A stretch of 64,000 nucleotides of DNA from Prevotella bivia DSM 20514 (GCF_000262545.1 NZ_JH660660.1:1-64000); one strand, 5' to 3'. Shown: positions 54,815-63,986, counted from the first letter of the stretch. The notes: generated from the letters alone by a model not told the origin. A program made the numbers and translations.

Positions 54815-56320
54815 TTAGCCGCAGTGGAAATACTTCTTTACTAATGCAGCTACTTCTTCAGGCTTGTTGATGATGTCAGCACGTAAGGTACGATCTTGCA
54901 TACCACGAAGTTGCTTTAAGATACCATCAATCATAGCAGCAGGGAACACTTCATAAGCTTCGAAAATAGCACGTTGTTTTTCTAGGCAGTCGGCTGAAGC
55001 CTCACAAGAGTCAGGAAGTTGCGCAAGAGTAGCATATCTCGCAGCATTCTTTTCGTCGTGGATATCGCCATCTGCAAATGTTTGCTCTGACACTTCCATT
55101 GCATTTGCCATTTCAAAACCATGACGACAAGCTACACATAACCCTGATAATAGCTGATAAATGTCAGCCGAGCCATCTGGTGAGCGCATTTCAACTGTTT
55201 GCTTACCACTATAATCGCGTTGTGTCAATGGTTCCAAAGGATTAGCCTTATGGCACATATCTTCGCCAGATGTCCAACCTAGTGGAACACGTACCAATAC
55301 AGAACGATTGCTCATACCCCAACAAACATTAGTAGGAGCTTCCTGATGAGGAACAAGACGGAAGTAAGAAGTAGGGTTCTTATTACCAAATGCAGTGATA
55401 CTTGGAGCTAGCTCCATCATACCAGCTATCATCTTACGAGCTTCGTCAGATAGCTTGCCATTATTCAACATCATATTCTTGCCATCTTTCATCATACGCA
55501 TGTGAATGTGCATACCTGAGCCAGCCTTACCTGTTGTAATTTTTGGTGCAAAAGTAACGTTTAAGCCTTGTTCGTAAGCGAGCGAGCGGATTACCCATTT
55601 AGCCAAAAGCAATTGTTCTGCACACTCATTTGCAGGTACTGGCAAGAATTCTATTTCGTTTTGCTCATAGTTCAAACCATTTTCAACAAAGTTGCCCACT
55701 TCTGAGTGTCCATACTTAATCTTACCACCCATTTCTGCAATAAGTTTCATACACTCTGTACGGAAATCGTTAGCCTTTGAGTATGGAGAACTTTCATGAT
55801 AGCCATGTTGATCTTCTGCAGGGAACTCTTCCTCTTCTTCGTGAATAACATAATATTCTAGCTCGCCCATTGCTTCGTAAGTCATTCCTGTAACTTCCTC
55901 GAACGACTTCATTGCCTTGCATAGTGTTTGTTCTGGCGAAGAAGCTAGAGGGTTTCCGTCTCTGTCAAAGAATGTGCAAAGGAAACATAGAGTAGGTGTA
56001 AGTTGGAATGGATCAATAAAAGCGGTTGCATAACGTGGCATTACATATAAATCGCTACTTCCTGCTGCAATAAAGCTGAATAGCGATGACCCATCTACAC
56101 GCTCACCACAAGTAAGAATTGTCTCTAAATACGCTTGTGAATGAATAGAAAAGTTTAGTGTTTTTAATCTTCCATCACCAGCAGGATACATAAAATTGAC
56201 CATTTCAATTTCAAATTCATCTGCTACCTTCAAGATGTCTGCTTTGGTAAATGTCTTTGATTTCTTACCAAGAAATGCTTCTAGCTTATTTGCTGAAACA
56301 AGATTTAAGTTCTTTTCCAT
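54815..56320 (-). CDS. glnA: Glutamine synthetase, type I-like
   Basis: A 501-residue enzyme making glutamine from glutamate, ammonia and ATP. Beta-Grasp N-domain followed by the catalytic barrel: GELEYYVI, QNEIEFLP with metal ligands, GKAGSGMHIHMRM and NRSVLVRVPLG. No adenylylation motif was seen near the C-terminus, so GlnE-type control is unlikely. It is shorter than the type III enzymes (about 730 residues) also common in Bacteroides. Candidate -7 box at 56351-56358. Confidence 0.92.
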   Translation of the reverse strand: MEKNLNLVSANKLEAFLGKKSKTFTKADILKVADEFEIEMVNFMYPAGDGRLKTLNFSIHSQAYLETILTCGERVDGSSLFSFIAAGSSDLYVMPRYATAFIDPFQLTPTLCFLCTFFDRDGNPLASSPEQTLCKAMKSFEEVTGMTYEAMGELEYYVIHEEEEEFPAEDQHGYHESSPYSKANDFRTECMKLIAEMGGKIKYGHSEVGNFVENGLNYEQNEIEFLPVPANECAEQLLLAKWVIRSLAYEQGLNVTFAPKITTGKAGSGMHIHMRMMKDGKNMMLNNGKLSDEARKMIAGMMELAPSITAFGNKNPTSYFRLVPHQEAPTNVCWGMSNRSVLVRVPLGWTSGEDMCHKANPLEPLTQRDYSGKQTVEMRSPDGSADIYQLLSGLCVACRHGFEMANAMEVSEQTFADGDIHDEKNAARYATLAQLPDSCEASADCLEKQRAIFEAYEVFPAAMIDGILKQLRGMQDRTLRADIINKPEEVAALVKKYFHCG

Positions 56321-56350
56321 TATAAAAAAATTATGAGGTTATATCTATGG

Positions 56351-56358
56351 CAAAAATA
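56351..56358 (-). promoter_or_regulatory. Candidate -7 box for glnA
   Basis: The minus strand reads TATTTTTG followed by CCATAG, 30 bases before the start. Confidence 0.45.
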
Positions 56359-56499
56359 CGCATTCTTTTCTGAATACAAGTATTTTTCAGGGTTTATTTT
56401 CTTTCTTATTACTATACTTCTATGCGTACAAAGATAACATTCGTTAGCAGTTCTATACAACTTCTGCTACTATAAGCTGGGTATTTGAAATTAATTGCG

Positions 56500-56507
56500 T
56501 ATTTTTG
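56500..56507 (+). promoter_or_regulatory. Candidate -7 box for the GNAT gene
   Basis: TATTTTTG followed by CTTG. It lies at the first in-frame start (56505) of the gene, so translation must begin further in, at 56529. Confidence 0.45.
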
Positions 56508-56528
56508 CTTGAAATAAACGATAATGAT

Positions 56529-57047
56529 ATGATAAAAGATAATTCTAAAATTATCATTCGTGTTGCTACAGAGACTGATATTGGTCATATAAAGACATTA
56601 ATAGAAGAAGGTAAGCGTAAGATGATAGCTTCGGGCAATCTTCACCAATGGTCGGCTTCTCACCCTTCTATTGAGCAGCTACATCAAGATATTCTTAATG
56701 GCAATTCTTACCTAGTAATAGATGTAGCTAACCCGAGTTCGCCTCTTGCAACCTTTGCAGCTATCGCTAGTCCAGAACCAACTTACACTGTTATTGAAGA
56801 AGGACAATGGCTAAATGATGCTTCCTATTATGTTATCCATCGTGTAGCATCTGCTCCTAATACGCATGGTATAATGCGTGCTATTATCAACTTTGTTTTC
56901 ACGCTTACGAACAACATCCGTATAGATACTCACGCTGATAACATTCTTATGCGTAGTGCTTTAGAGCGACTTGGTTTTACTTATTGTGGAATTATTTATT
57001 TAGAAAATGGCGACACCCGTGTGGCTTATCAAAAAATAAAGGAATAA
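56529..57047 (+). CDS. GNAT-family N-acetyltransferase
   Basis: A 172-residue acetyltransferase from the ATG at 56529. The fold is seen as IIIRVATETDIGHIKTLIEE at the start, YYVIHRVASAPNTHGIMRAI as the central beta strand and acetyl-CoA loop, and NILMRSALERLGFTYCGI near the end. The usual RxxGxG/A is changed to APNTHG, as in some small Bacteroidetes members. The substrate is unknown. It precedes hemN by 21 bases, so co-transcription is likely. Confidence 0.8.
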   Translation: MIKDNSKIIIRVATETDIGHIKTLIEEGKRKMIASGNLHQWSASHPSIEQLHQDILNGNSYLVIDVANPSSPLATFAAIASPEPTYTVIEEGQWLNDASYYVIHRVASAPNTHGIMRAIINFVFTLTNNIRIDTHADNILMRSALERLGFTYCGIIYLENGDTRVAYQKIKE

Positions 57048-57068
57048 AAAAAACATCTTTAGTTTGTT

Positions 57069-58433
57069 ATGAAAACTAATATTATTGATAAATATAACAT
57101 TTCAGTACCTCGTTATACTAGCTATCCACCAGCTAATTATTTTGCACCTTTTACAGAAGCTAACTATATTGAGGCGCTTCATGAAAGCAATTTTTCATAT
57201 ACAAGTAATCTTTCTTTCTATTTTCATATACCTTTCTGTCGCCGACTTTGTCATTATTGTGGTTGCAACTCTTATCCTATGCAGAAAGAGGAGGGTGTTC
57301 AAACCTATGTCGATGCGCTACATAAGGAAATAGATCTCGTTGTGCAGCATTTGAATAAAAGTAGGCGTATTTCGCAAATTCATTATGGCGGAGGAAGTCC
57401 TACATCGTTGCCTGCCTCTGTACTTCAGGAGTTAAACGAGCATTTGCTCACATCTTTCCCAACGATAGAACAGCCAGAAATAGCCATTGAGTGTCATCCC
57501 GGTTATCTAGAGAAGAAAGATTGGGAAAACTTGCTTGCAGCTCATTTCAATCGTTTTAGTATAGGAGTACAAGATTTAGATACTGAGGTGCTAAAAATAG
57601 TAAACCGCACACCTTCTAAACTGCCATTGACCGTTATTATGCAAATTTTGCGTGAGGGTGGGGCAAGTATCAATATGGATTTTCTTTTCGGACTTCCTCA
57701 TCAAACGCCAGAAAGTTTCCAGAATACTATCCATAAGGCTATAGAGCTTTATCCCGACCGTCTCACCACTTTTAGCTATGGACATTGCCCATGGATATTC
57801 AAACGCCAAATGATTTTAGAGCGTGCAGGATTGCCTACAAGCGAAAGTAAGTCTTTGATGTTTAAGAAGGCAGAAGAAGTTTTATTAGAAGCAGGTTATA
57901 AAGAAATAGGACTCGACCACTTTGTTTTGCCTACCGACGAACTTGCAATGGCACTTAATACCCATCAGCTACATCGCAATTTCCAAGGTTATTGCACTCG
58001 CCGTACCACAGGGCAAGTATATGCTTTTGGGGTAACAGGTATTAGTCAGCTAGAGACTGCTTATGCACAAGGAACAAAATCTATTGATGAATATATATCA
58101 ACATTAGCTAATAATCATCTTCCTATAAGTAAGGGTTATTTGCTTTCTCCGCAACAAAAGATTGTTAGAGCGGTGATAGAGCAGCTTATGTGTAATTACC
58201 ATATAGAATGGGATATTATAGCTCGTGAACTTAATATCTCAAAGGAGGCTTTGATGCGTTCAATAAACTTCCAAAAGGATATTTTAGATGAAATGCAAAA
58301 CGATGGACTTATTACGCTTTCTGATGCATCCTTAACAGTGCTCACATCTGCTCGCCCCTTTGTTCGCAATGTGGCAGCCACGCTCGACCCAATGATGCTG
58401 AACACCGATAAGCAGTTTTCGAAGCCACTATAA
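57069..58433 (+). CDS. hemN: Oxygen-independent coproporphyrinogen III oxidase
   Basis: A 454-residue radical SAM enzyme that decarboxylates coproporphyrinogen III in anaerobic heme synthesis. The 4Fe-4S site is C57-x3-C61-x2-C64 in FCRRLCHYCGCN, with the extra C66 typical of true HemN rather than HemW. GGGSPTSLP binds SAM. The C-terminal HemN domain (KGYLLSPQQKIVRAVIEQLM) is present. Followed by the array D region. Ortholog assignment is good. Confidence 0.92.
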   Translation: MKTNIIDKYNISVPRYTSYPPANYFAPFTEANYIEALHESNFSYTSNLSFYFHIPFCRRLCHYCGCNSYPMQKEEGVQTYVDALHKEIDLVVQHLNKSRRISQIHYGGGSPTSLPASVLQELNEHLLTSFPTIEQPEIAIECHPGYLEKKDWENLLAAHFNRFSIGVQDLDTEVLKIVNRTPSKLPLTVIMQILREGGASINMDFLFGLPHQTPESFQNTIHKAIELYPDRLTTFSYGHCPWIFKRQMILERAGLPTSESKSLMFKKAEEVLLEAGYKEIGLDHFVLPTDELAMALNTHQLHRNFQGYCTRRTTGQVYAFGVTGISQLETAYAQGTKSIDEYISTLANNHLPISKGYLLSPQQKIVRAVIEQLMCNYHIEWDIIARELNISKEALMRSINFQKDILDEMQNDGLITLSDASLTVLTSARPFVRNVAATLDPMMLNTDKQFSKPL

Positions 58434-58586
58434 GGCGGTGTATAATACAGATCGATAAACTTTTAAAAACCCAAATAGGTCATTAGAAAATAAGAAAGTC
58501 GTGGTTATCATTATGGGCAAATTTATGCCTATTATGGTACATTTGAAGAGCGCATAAAGATTGGTAAAACCTGATAAGAAAAAAAT

Positions 58587-58784
58587 AAAAGCTTACCCTT
58601 TAAACAATAAAAGGTAAGCTTTTTTTGTATAAAACGTAAAGTTTGGAGTTGAAAAATAATTTATTTTTGATTCGTTTTTAATTTATTTTAAAACTAAAAA
58701 TAAATTAAAAATAAACGCTAAAGATAACCTTTTACATAATAATAGGTAAGGTTTTAGGATAAAGATGATAATCTATTGCTATAA
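58587..58784 (+). repeat. 22-bp-period intergenic array D (9 units)
   Basis: Nine 22-base units, 58587-58784, the same length as array C. Unit 1 core GCTTACCCTTT and unit 2 AAAAGGTAAGC are reverse complements; units 4-6 form the AATAAATT block; units 7-9 return to GATAACCTTTT, GGTAAGG and GATGATAATC types. Phase is kept throughout. Confidence 0.85.
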
Positions 58785-58826
58785 AAAAGCTCATCCATCC
58801 TTATATGTGAGGTAGCTTTATACAGC

Positions 58827-58865
58827 GAATAAGAGTACCATACTTTATAGTAAAGGCTCTTATTC
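58827..58865 (-). terminator. Hairpin downstream of uup
   Basis: GAATAAGAG (58827-58835) pairs with CTCTTATTC (58857-58865), with a smaller inner stem. No T run follows on the minus strand, so termination is only possible. Confidence 0.4.
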
Positions 58866-58899
58866 ACTATGCCTACTTTTCATTGTGAAAGGCGACAAT

Positions 58900-60693
58900 T
58901 TAGCTTATCAATTCAGACAACTCCAGCCAGCGCATTTCTAGTTCATCGAGTTCTGCGCTGATAAGGGGAAGGCGTTTGCTCTTCTCGGTCAACGCTTCTG
59001 TGGAAAGCGTACCCGAACAGAGTGCTTCTTCTATAGCTTGTTTTTCTTCCTCTAGCGTTTCTATTTTCTTCGTTATCTGTTCGTATTCGTATTTCTCCTT
59101 AAAGGACATCTTGCGAACACCTAAACTGTTGTTGCTTTTCTTAGGCGTTGGAGTAGCGGTATATGTTTGTTTAGCAGGCTTTACGGCGTCTTGTTCTTTC
59201 GACTTCAAACGGCTATAGTCGCGATATTGAGTATAGTTACCGGGGAAGTCTTGCACTTCGCCCTCGCCTTTGAACACCAACAAATGGTCTACCACCTTAT
59301 CCATAAAATAGCGATCGTGCGAAACTACAATGACACATCCGGGAAAGTCCTGTAAATATTCTTCCAATATTTGTAGTGTCTGAATATCTAGGTCGTTGGT
59401 AGGTTCGTCAAGTACTAAGAAGTTAGGGTTCTTTATGAGTACAGTGCATAGATATAGCTTGCGTTTCTCTCCTCCAGAAAGTTTATACACATAGTTGTGT
59501 TGTTGCTCTGGCTCAAAAAGGAAATGTTGTAGAAATTGCGATGCTGTCATGTGGCGCCCGCCGCCTAAGTCAATATAGTCGGCTATGTCCGTGATGATGT
59601 CAATAACTTTCTGATCATCACGAAATTGTAATCCATCTTGCGAAAAATAACCGAAGCGCACGGTTTCTCCAATGTCAAACTTACCGCTATCGGGAGCAAC
59701 TGTTCCAAGTAGCATCTTAACAAACGTAGATTTTCCTGTACCATTGTTACCCACAATACCCATCTTTTCGAAGCGTGCAAAGTTATAATAGAAGTCTTTA
59801 AGGATAATTTTATCATCAAACTTCTTCGACACATATTGACACTCAAAGATCTTGCTACCTATATATACGTTAGACGATTTCAAGCGAATTTGTCTGTCCT
59901 CAATTCTTTGTTTAGCCTTTGCTTCTAGTTCATAAAAAGCTTCTTCTCGATAGCGTGCTTTGTGTCCACGTGCTTGTGGCATACGGCGCATCCATTCTAA
60001 CTCTGTACGGTATAGATTATTGGCACGAGCAATCTCTGCTCTTGTGTTATCAATACGCTCTTGACGTTTCTCAAGGTAATAGGCATAATTGCCCTTATAA
60101 GTATATATCGTGTTGTTGTCTAGTTCAATGATCGTATTACATACATTATCTAGGAAATAACGATCGTGGGTAACCATAAGGATGGTTTTGTTGCCACGTT
60201 GAAGATAATTCTCCAGCCATTCTATCATTTCTAGGTCGAGATGATTGGTAGGTTCGTCGAGGATCAGAAAGTCGGGCTCTAAAATCAAAGTGTTAGCCAG
60301 TGCCACGCGCTTCTGTTGTCCCCCGCTGAGTTCGCCCATTGGTTGCTCAAGATTATAGATCTTCAGCATAGTGAGGATTTGTTTAGCTTTTAAAATTTTC
60401 TCCTCACTGCCTTGATGATTGAAGCAAGCATCAAGCACAGTTTCTGTAGGGTCAAACTGTGTTGTTTGTTCGAGTAGTCCTACCTTGATATCATTGCGAT
60501 AAACAATATTTCCTGCGTCGTAGCTCTCTTTACCGTTTAGAATTGAAAGTAGGGTAGACTTTCCTGTACCATTCTGAGCTACTAGTCCCACATGTTGTCC
60601 TTCTGCAATGGAGAAAGACATATCAGTAAACAGAACTTGTGCGCCAAAACTCTTTGATAAGTTTTGGACATCTAAATAAGGTTTCTGTGCCAT
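58900..60693 (-). CDS. ABC-F family ATPase, Uup-like
   Basis: A 597-residue soluble protein with two ABC domains and no membrane helix. First domain: AQNGTGKSTLL and LSGGQQKRVALA, DEPTNHLDL; second: NNGTGKSTFVKM and LSGGEKRKL, DEPTNDLDIQ. A linker between domains and a C-terminal coiled coil (EYEQITKKIETLEEEKQAIE) point to Uup, which acts on DNA or ribosome stalls. The true start is the ATG at 60693 (MAQKPYLDVQNL). A GTG at 60732 opens a longer frame only because the IS end lies upstream. Before the IS insertion the ATG lay 5 bases after the engB stop. Confidence 0.9.
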   Translation of the reverse strand: MAQKPYLDVQNLSKSFGAQVLFTDMSFSIAEGQHVGLVAQNGTGKSTLLSILNGKESYDAGNIVYRNDIKVGLLEQTTQFDPTETVLDACFNHQGSEEKILKAKQILTMLKIYNLEQPMGELSGGQQKRVALANTLILEPDFLILDEPTNHLDLEMIEWLENYLQRGNKTILMVTHDRYFLDNVCNTIIELDNNTIYTYKGNYAYYLEKRQERIDNTRAEIARANNLYRTELEWMRRMPQARGHKARYREEAFYELEAKAKQRIEDRQIRLKSSNVYIGSKIFECQYVSKKFDDKIILKDFYYNFARFEKMGIVGNNGTGKSTFVKMLLGTVAPDSGKFDIGETVRFGYFSQDGLQFRDDQKVIDIITDIADYIDLGGGRHMTASQFLQHFLFEPEQQHNYVYKLSGGEKRKLYLCTVLIKNPNFLVLDEPTNDLDIQTLQILEEYLQDFPGCVIVVSHDRYFMDKVVDHLLVFKGEGEVQDFPGNYTQYRDYSRLKSKEQDAVKPAKQTYTATPTPKKSNNSLGVRKMSFKEKYEYEQITKKIETLEEEKQAIEEALCSGTLSTEALTEKSKRLPLISAELDELEMRWLELSELIS

Positions 60694-60700
60694 TTGTCTT

Positions 60701-60705
60701 ACCCC
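60701..60705. repeat. Target-site duplication, left copy
   Basis: ACCCC directly left of the IS end; the partner is at 63383-63387. Five bases fits the IS21 family. Confidence 0.85.
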
Positions 60706-60759
60706 TGGAAAAGCCACACTAATTTGACCCACGCTGGCAAAGTATTTTAGACCCAGTAA
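60706..60759 (+). repeat. IS21 left terminal inverted repeat
   Basis: 54 bases matching the right end with one extra A. The first ten are TGGAAAAGCC. Confidence 0.9.
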
Positions 60760-60817
60760 AACGATTTATTATTGACCCACTAAATGCCCTGGTCGGGTGG
60801 GTCATTTTATTTCGCTA

Positions 60818-61606
60818 TTACCTACCAATATTCTTTGCTTTTATCTTTCTAAGACTCTCTCCAGTTAGTTCTATTTGATATGAGCTATGCACGATTCTAT
60901 CTAGTACAGCATCTGCCACGGTAGGGTCGCCTATTGCATCGTACCAGTTGTCCACAGGAAGTTGAGAAGATATGATAATCGACTTCCTTTCATGCCTATC
61001 TTCTATAATATCAAGTAATATAGGACGCTCTTTTGCATCTACAGGTACAAGGAAGGCATCGTCGAGGATTAACAAGCGACATCGCTCTATCTTCTTTAGC
61101 TCTGTTTCTAACGTTCCTTTATTCTTGGCGACTTTAAGTATCCCTAGTAATTTTGACATATTAGCATACATCGTTCTAATACCATTTTTACAAGCATGAT
61201 AGCCTATAGCTGTAGCGATAAAACTTTTACCAGTTCCTGATGAACCAGTAATAAATATATTGCGTCCTTGCTTGATAAAATCAAGTGAGAGTATTCTCTC
61301 CATTTTGTTTTGGCTAAGGTTGCGATTGATATTATAATCTATTTGCTCAGGATAGGCTTTATATCTAAACCCTGCTGATTTTATGAGTCTTTCAATAGCA
61401 GCTGCGGAACGATAGTCCCATTCTCGAGATAAGAGCCATGATAAAAAGGCATCTGGTGTCATCGTATCTGCAATTGTAGTTGTTAGACTTTCTTCAAAGG
61501 CAGTTGCCATACCCGTAAGCCTCATTCTATGCATTAAATCAAGAGATAACTGATTCTTATCCATTTCTTGCACAATAGGTGCTGTCTTATTATTATTTAG
61601 TTCCAT
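60818..61606 (-). CDS. istB: IS21 helper ATPase IstB
   Basis: A 262-residue DnaC-like AAA+ ATPase that assists the transposase in target selection and activation. Walker A GSSGTGKS (121-128), Walker B RLLILDDAFLV, and an N-terminal helical domain SLDLMHRMRLTGMATAFEES. It is separated from istA by 6 bases. It is full length for the family, so the element may be active. Confidence 0.94.
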   Translation of the reverse strand: MELNNNKTAPIVQEMDKNQLSLDLMHRMRLTGMATAFEESLTTTIADTMTPDAFLSWLLSREWDYRSAAAIERLIKSAGFRYKAYPEQIDYNINRNLSQNKMERILSLDFIKQGRNIFITGSSGTGKSFIATAIGYHACKNGIRTMYANMSKLLGILKVAKNKGTLETELKKIERCRLLILDDAFLVPVDAKERPILLDIIEDRHERKSIIISSQLPVDNWYDAIGDPTVADAVLDRIVHSSYQIELTGESLRKIKAKNIGR

Positions 61607-61612
61607 AGTTGT

Positions 61613-63202
61613 TTACTTTAATTGTTTGCTATTATTGTTATTATTGGATAATTGCTTTGAGAAATAATCCTTGCCTCGTATGTTCTTATGCGTTTTTGAT
61701 TTATATTCAGGAGATAGCTCCATATTATCTTCATCCATAGATATATAGGAAGCATCATCACCCTTCTGTAGTATATCCTTTATCTCATTATAGCCATAGC
61801 GTCGTCCTTCCGAAGCACAGTTACAAGCTGCTACTAGACGAGCCATGCCATACTTCTTCTCCAGCGACATGATACCACGGCAAGAGCGGAAGGCTTTTGG
61901 TGGATATTTCATCTGCGTAGCGACTTCCTTGAGATAAAGCAGAAGGATGTTGTCTATTTGCCCTGCCCGTTGATATATTTCCTCCAAATCCTTTTCAAAG
62001 CTACCATGATGACCAGGAAGATTATGTGCATCTTTCTGTGAGTAGGTATAGGGAGTATCATCTCGCTGATGGATGGTAACTAACTTTAACCCATAGTAGA
62101 TTTGAACATTGTCATTATCGTAAATAAGCTCCATACGTTTGCCGATATACTCTGTTGGAACACTATAACTATGCTTTCTTAGCATAACGAAGCTATTAGC
62201 CATGACAGTAGCAGACTTTCTAGACTTCATCTGATAGCGAGCGGTAGGAAGAGGACGAAGAAAATCTTTTTCCATTTCCTCAAATAGTTCTTGGCGGGAT
62301 TCCTTACGTCCACTCAATCTACGGCTATTAAATGCTTCTAAAGATGTGCGTATAGCAATATTAAGTGATTCTAGATTATGGAAAATTTGCCCTTCAATAT
62401 CTACATATACCGACCGATACATTAGCTTTACAGCATTCTCAACCAGTGCCTTGTCCTTGGGACGGCGCACCCTAGCTGGATAAACAGCCATGTCATAAAA
62501 TTCAGCCATAGCAGCGAAGTCGTCATTGATAACAGGCTCATTACGATCACTGCGGATAACGGCTGATTTTAAGTTGTCAGGCACAACAGCCTTGGGTACA
62601 CCACCAAAGAAATGAAGAGCATTCTCGCAAGCAACGATAAGGTCTTCCTTCTTCTGCGACCACACTGCCTCGCAATAGGTGTAATGACTGCATGGAAGGG
62701 TAGCCACAAAAACCTCTACCTTCCGCACCTCACCCGTCTGTTCTTCGACTATCTCTAGTTTATCACCCGCATAATCAATATACATCTGATCGCCAGCAAG
62801 GTGCTCTACATGTCCTACGGCTCGTGTTTGACATCTGTAGGCATGGATTGCGTGTTTGAAAGTAGAATACTGGTAACCATTAGGATGAGTTTTGAGATAC
62901 TCCGTGTGAAGAGATAAGATAGAAACACCCTTCTTGCTAAGCCGTTTCACATAATCAGGAACAAGTGCCTCTAACTCCAACTTACGAGCAGAAGGCGGAC
63001 GGTTACGAGAATGCCCATCTGAAAACAAGTCCGCTAGCTTATCATCTGAAAGCGACAGAATTTGCTCCATAGACAAGCCACTTTCTTGGAATTTACGGAC
63101 ATACTTGCGGAGGGTGTTACGAGATATATGGAAAGTACTAGAAATACTTCTTATTCCCATACCAGATGCGTAACAGCGCAATAAATTCTTTAATTTTGTC
63201 AT
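61613..63202 (-). CDS. istA: IS21 transposase IstA
   Basis: A 529-residue DDE transposase. An N-terminal helix-turn-helix (GMGIRSISSTFHISRNTLRK, 15-34) precedes the rve integrase core with D143 (YIDYAGD), D209 (VPDN) and E255 (LVENAV). The C-terminal beta region is DNA-binding. All catalytic residues are intact and no frameshift is seen. Confidence 0.94.
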   Translation of the reverse strand: MTKLKNLLRCYASGMGIRSISSTFHISRNTLRKYVRKFQESGLSMEQILSLSDDKLADLFSDGHSRNRPPSARKLELEALVPDYVKRLSKKGVSILSLHTEYLKTHPNGYQYSTFKHAIHAYRCQTRAVGHVEHLAGDQMYIDYAGDKLEIVEEQTGEVRKVEVFVATLPCSHYTYCEAVWSQKKEDLIVACENALHFFGGVPKAVVPDNLKSAVIRSDRNEPVINDDFAAMAEFYDMAVYPARVRRPKDKALVENAVKLMYRSVYVDIEGQIFHNLESLNIAIRTSLEAFNSRRLSGRKESRQELFEEMEKDFLRPLPTARYQMKSRKSATVMANSFVMLRKHSYSVPTEYIGKRMELIYDNDNVQIYYGLKLVTIHQRDDTPYTYSQKDAHNLPGHHGSFEKDLEEIYQRAGQIDNILLLYLKEVATQMKYPPKAFRSCRGIMSLEKKYGMARLVAACNCASEGRRYGYNEIKDILQKGDDASYISMDEDNMELSPEYKSKTHKNIRGKDYFSKQLSNNNNNSKQLK

Positions 63203-63329
63203 ATAAATAATAGTTTTATGTTTTTAATGCCGACCAGGACAGTAACACAAAACTACAAAATGACCCTAAAAAACTAGCGTTTCAAAGGGTCATTCTTATT
63301 TTGGCAAGGTGGGGCTGGTTATTTTAACC

Positions 63330-63382
63330 TTACTGGGTCTAAAATACTTGCCAGCGTGGGTCAAATTAGTGTGGCTTTTCCA
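63330..63382 (-). repeat. IS21 right terminal inverted repeat
   Basis: 53 bases, reverse complement of the left end with one deletion. It supplies the present engB stop codon. Confidence 0.9.
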
Positions 63383-63986
63383 ACCCCTGCTGAATATTAG
63401 CGTTTATACTTTCAATATAATCAAGCACCTCTTCTTTTCCTGTTTTTTTCTCGGCAGAGGTAATGAAATAAGGGGGTAACTCTTCCCAAGTATCTTCTAG
63501 CTTTTTCATCCAAAGGAGCGCATTCGACTTTGCTCTACCTGCCGTCAGCTTATCAGCCTTTGTAAATATAATAGAAAAAGGCACATTGCTCTTACCTAGC
63601 CAGTCGATAAACTCGCGGTCGATAGTTTGCTGTTCATGGCGAATATCTATCAAAACAAACACGTTCATGAGTTGTTTGCGTTGTAAGATATATTGTGCTA
63701 TCATCTGTTCTAGTTTGGCGCGAACAGATTTAGAATTCTTTGCATAACCATAGCCAGGAAGATCGACAAGATACCATTCTTTGTTGATAATAAAATGATT
63801 GATAAGCAATGTTTTACCGGGCTTAGATGAAGTTTTTGCTAAACCTTTATGATTACAAAGCATATTGATGAGGCTTGATTTGCCCACATTTGACCTGCCT
63901 ATAAAAGCATATTCGGGCTTGTTATCTTCTGGACATTTAGAAACTGTGGGAGCAGATATTGTAAACTCTGAATTTTTAATAATCAT
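63366..63986 (-). CDS. engB: Ribosome-biogenesis GTPase EngB/YsxC, C-terminus altered by IS21
   Basis: A 206-residue TrmE-Era-EngA-EngB-type GTPase needed for 50S assembly. G1 GRSNVGKS (30-37), G3 DLPGYG, G4 TKAD, G5 SAEKKTG. The last five residues, LEKPH, come from the IS end. Removing the IS and one ACCCC copy restores the codons CAG CAG GGG TAA, so the native protein ended ...QQG, 201 residues. The five-residue extension is outside the G domain and is probably tolerated, since the gene is usually essential. uup would have followed at once. Confidence 0.93.
   Translation of the reverse strand: MIIKNSEFTISAPTVSKCPEDNKPEYAFIGRSNVGKSSLINMLCNHKGLAKTSSKPGKTLLINHFIINKEWYLVDLPGYGYAKNSKSVRAKLEQMIAQYILQRKQLMNVFVLIDIRHEQQTIDREFIDWLGKSNVPFSIIFTKADKLTAGRAKSNALLWMKKLEDTWEELPPYFITSAEKKTGKEEVLDYIESINANIQQGLEKPH
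63383..63387. repeat. Target-site duplication, right copy
   Basis: ACCCC directly right of the IS end, matching 60701-60705. Confidence 0.85.

Larger units (their letters stand above)
58434..58899. other. 466-base convergent intergenic region with 22-bp array D
   Basis: No gene. It holds about 150 bases with a stop-bounded 26-codon frame (near 58490-58573) lacking an ATG, then array D (58587-58784) and a hairpin (58827-58865) near the uup stop. Confidence 0.6.
60706..63382 (-). mobile_element. IS21-family insertion sequence (2677 bp), intact
   Basis: It begins TGGAAAAGCC and ends GGCTTTTCCA, with 53/54-bp terminal inverted repeats (one indel) and a 5-bp target duplication ACCCC. Further subterminal repeats with TGACCC and CCTGGTCGG are probable IstA sites. 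It carries istA and istB in one leftward operon, both intact. It sits exactly between engB and uup and is transcribed in the same direction, so its transcription may run into uup. Confidence 0.93.

Noticed and set aside
58490..58573. Possible gene fragment reading RGYHYGQIYAYYGTFEE
   Set aside because: Only 26 codons between stops, no start codon, no recognised family.
60694..60732. Longer start for uup beginning at GTG 60732
   Set aside because: These 13 codons come from the IS end and the target duplication; MAQKPYLD at 60693 is the native start.
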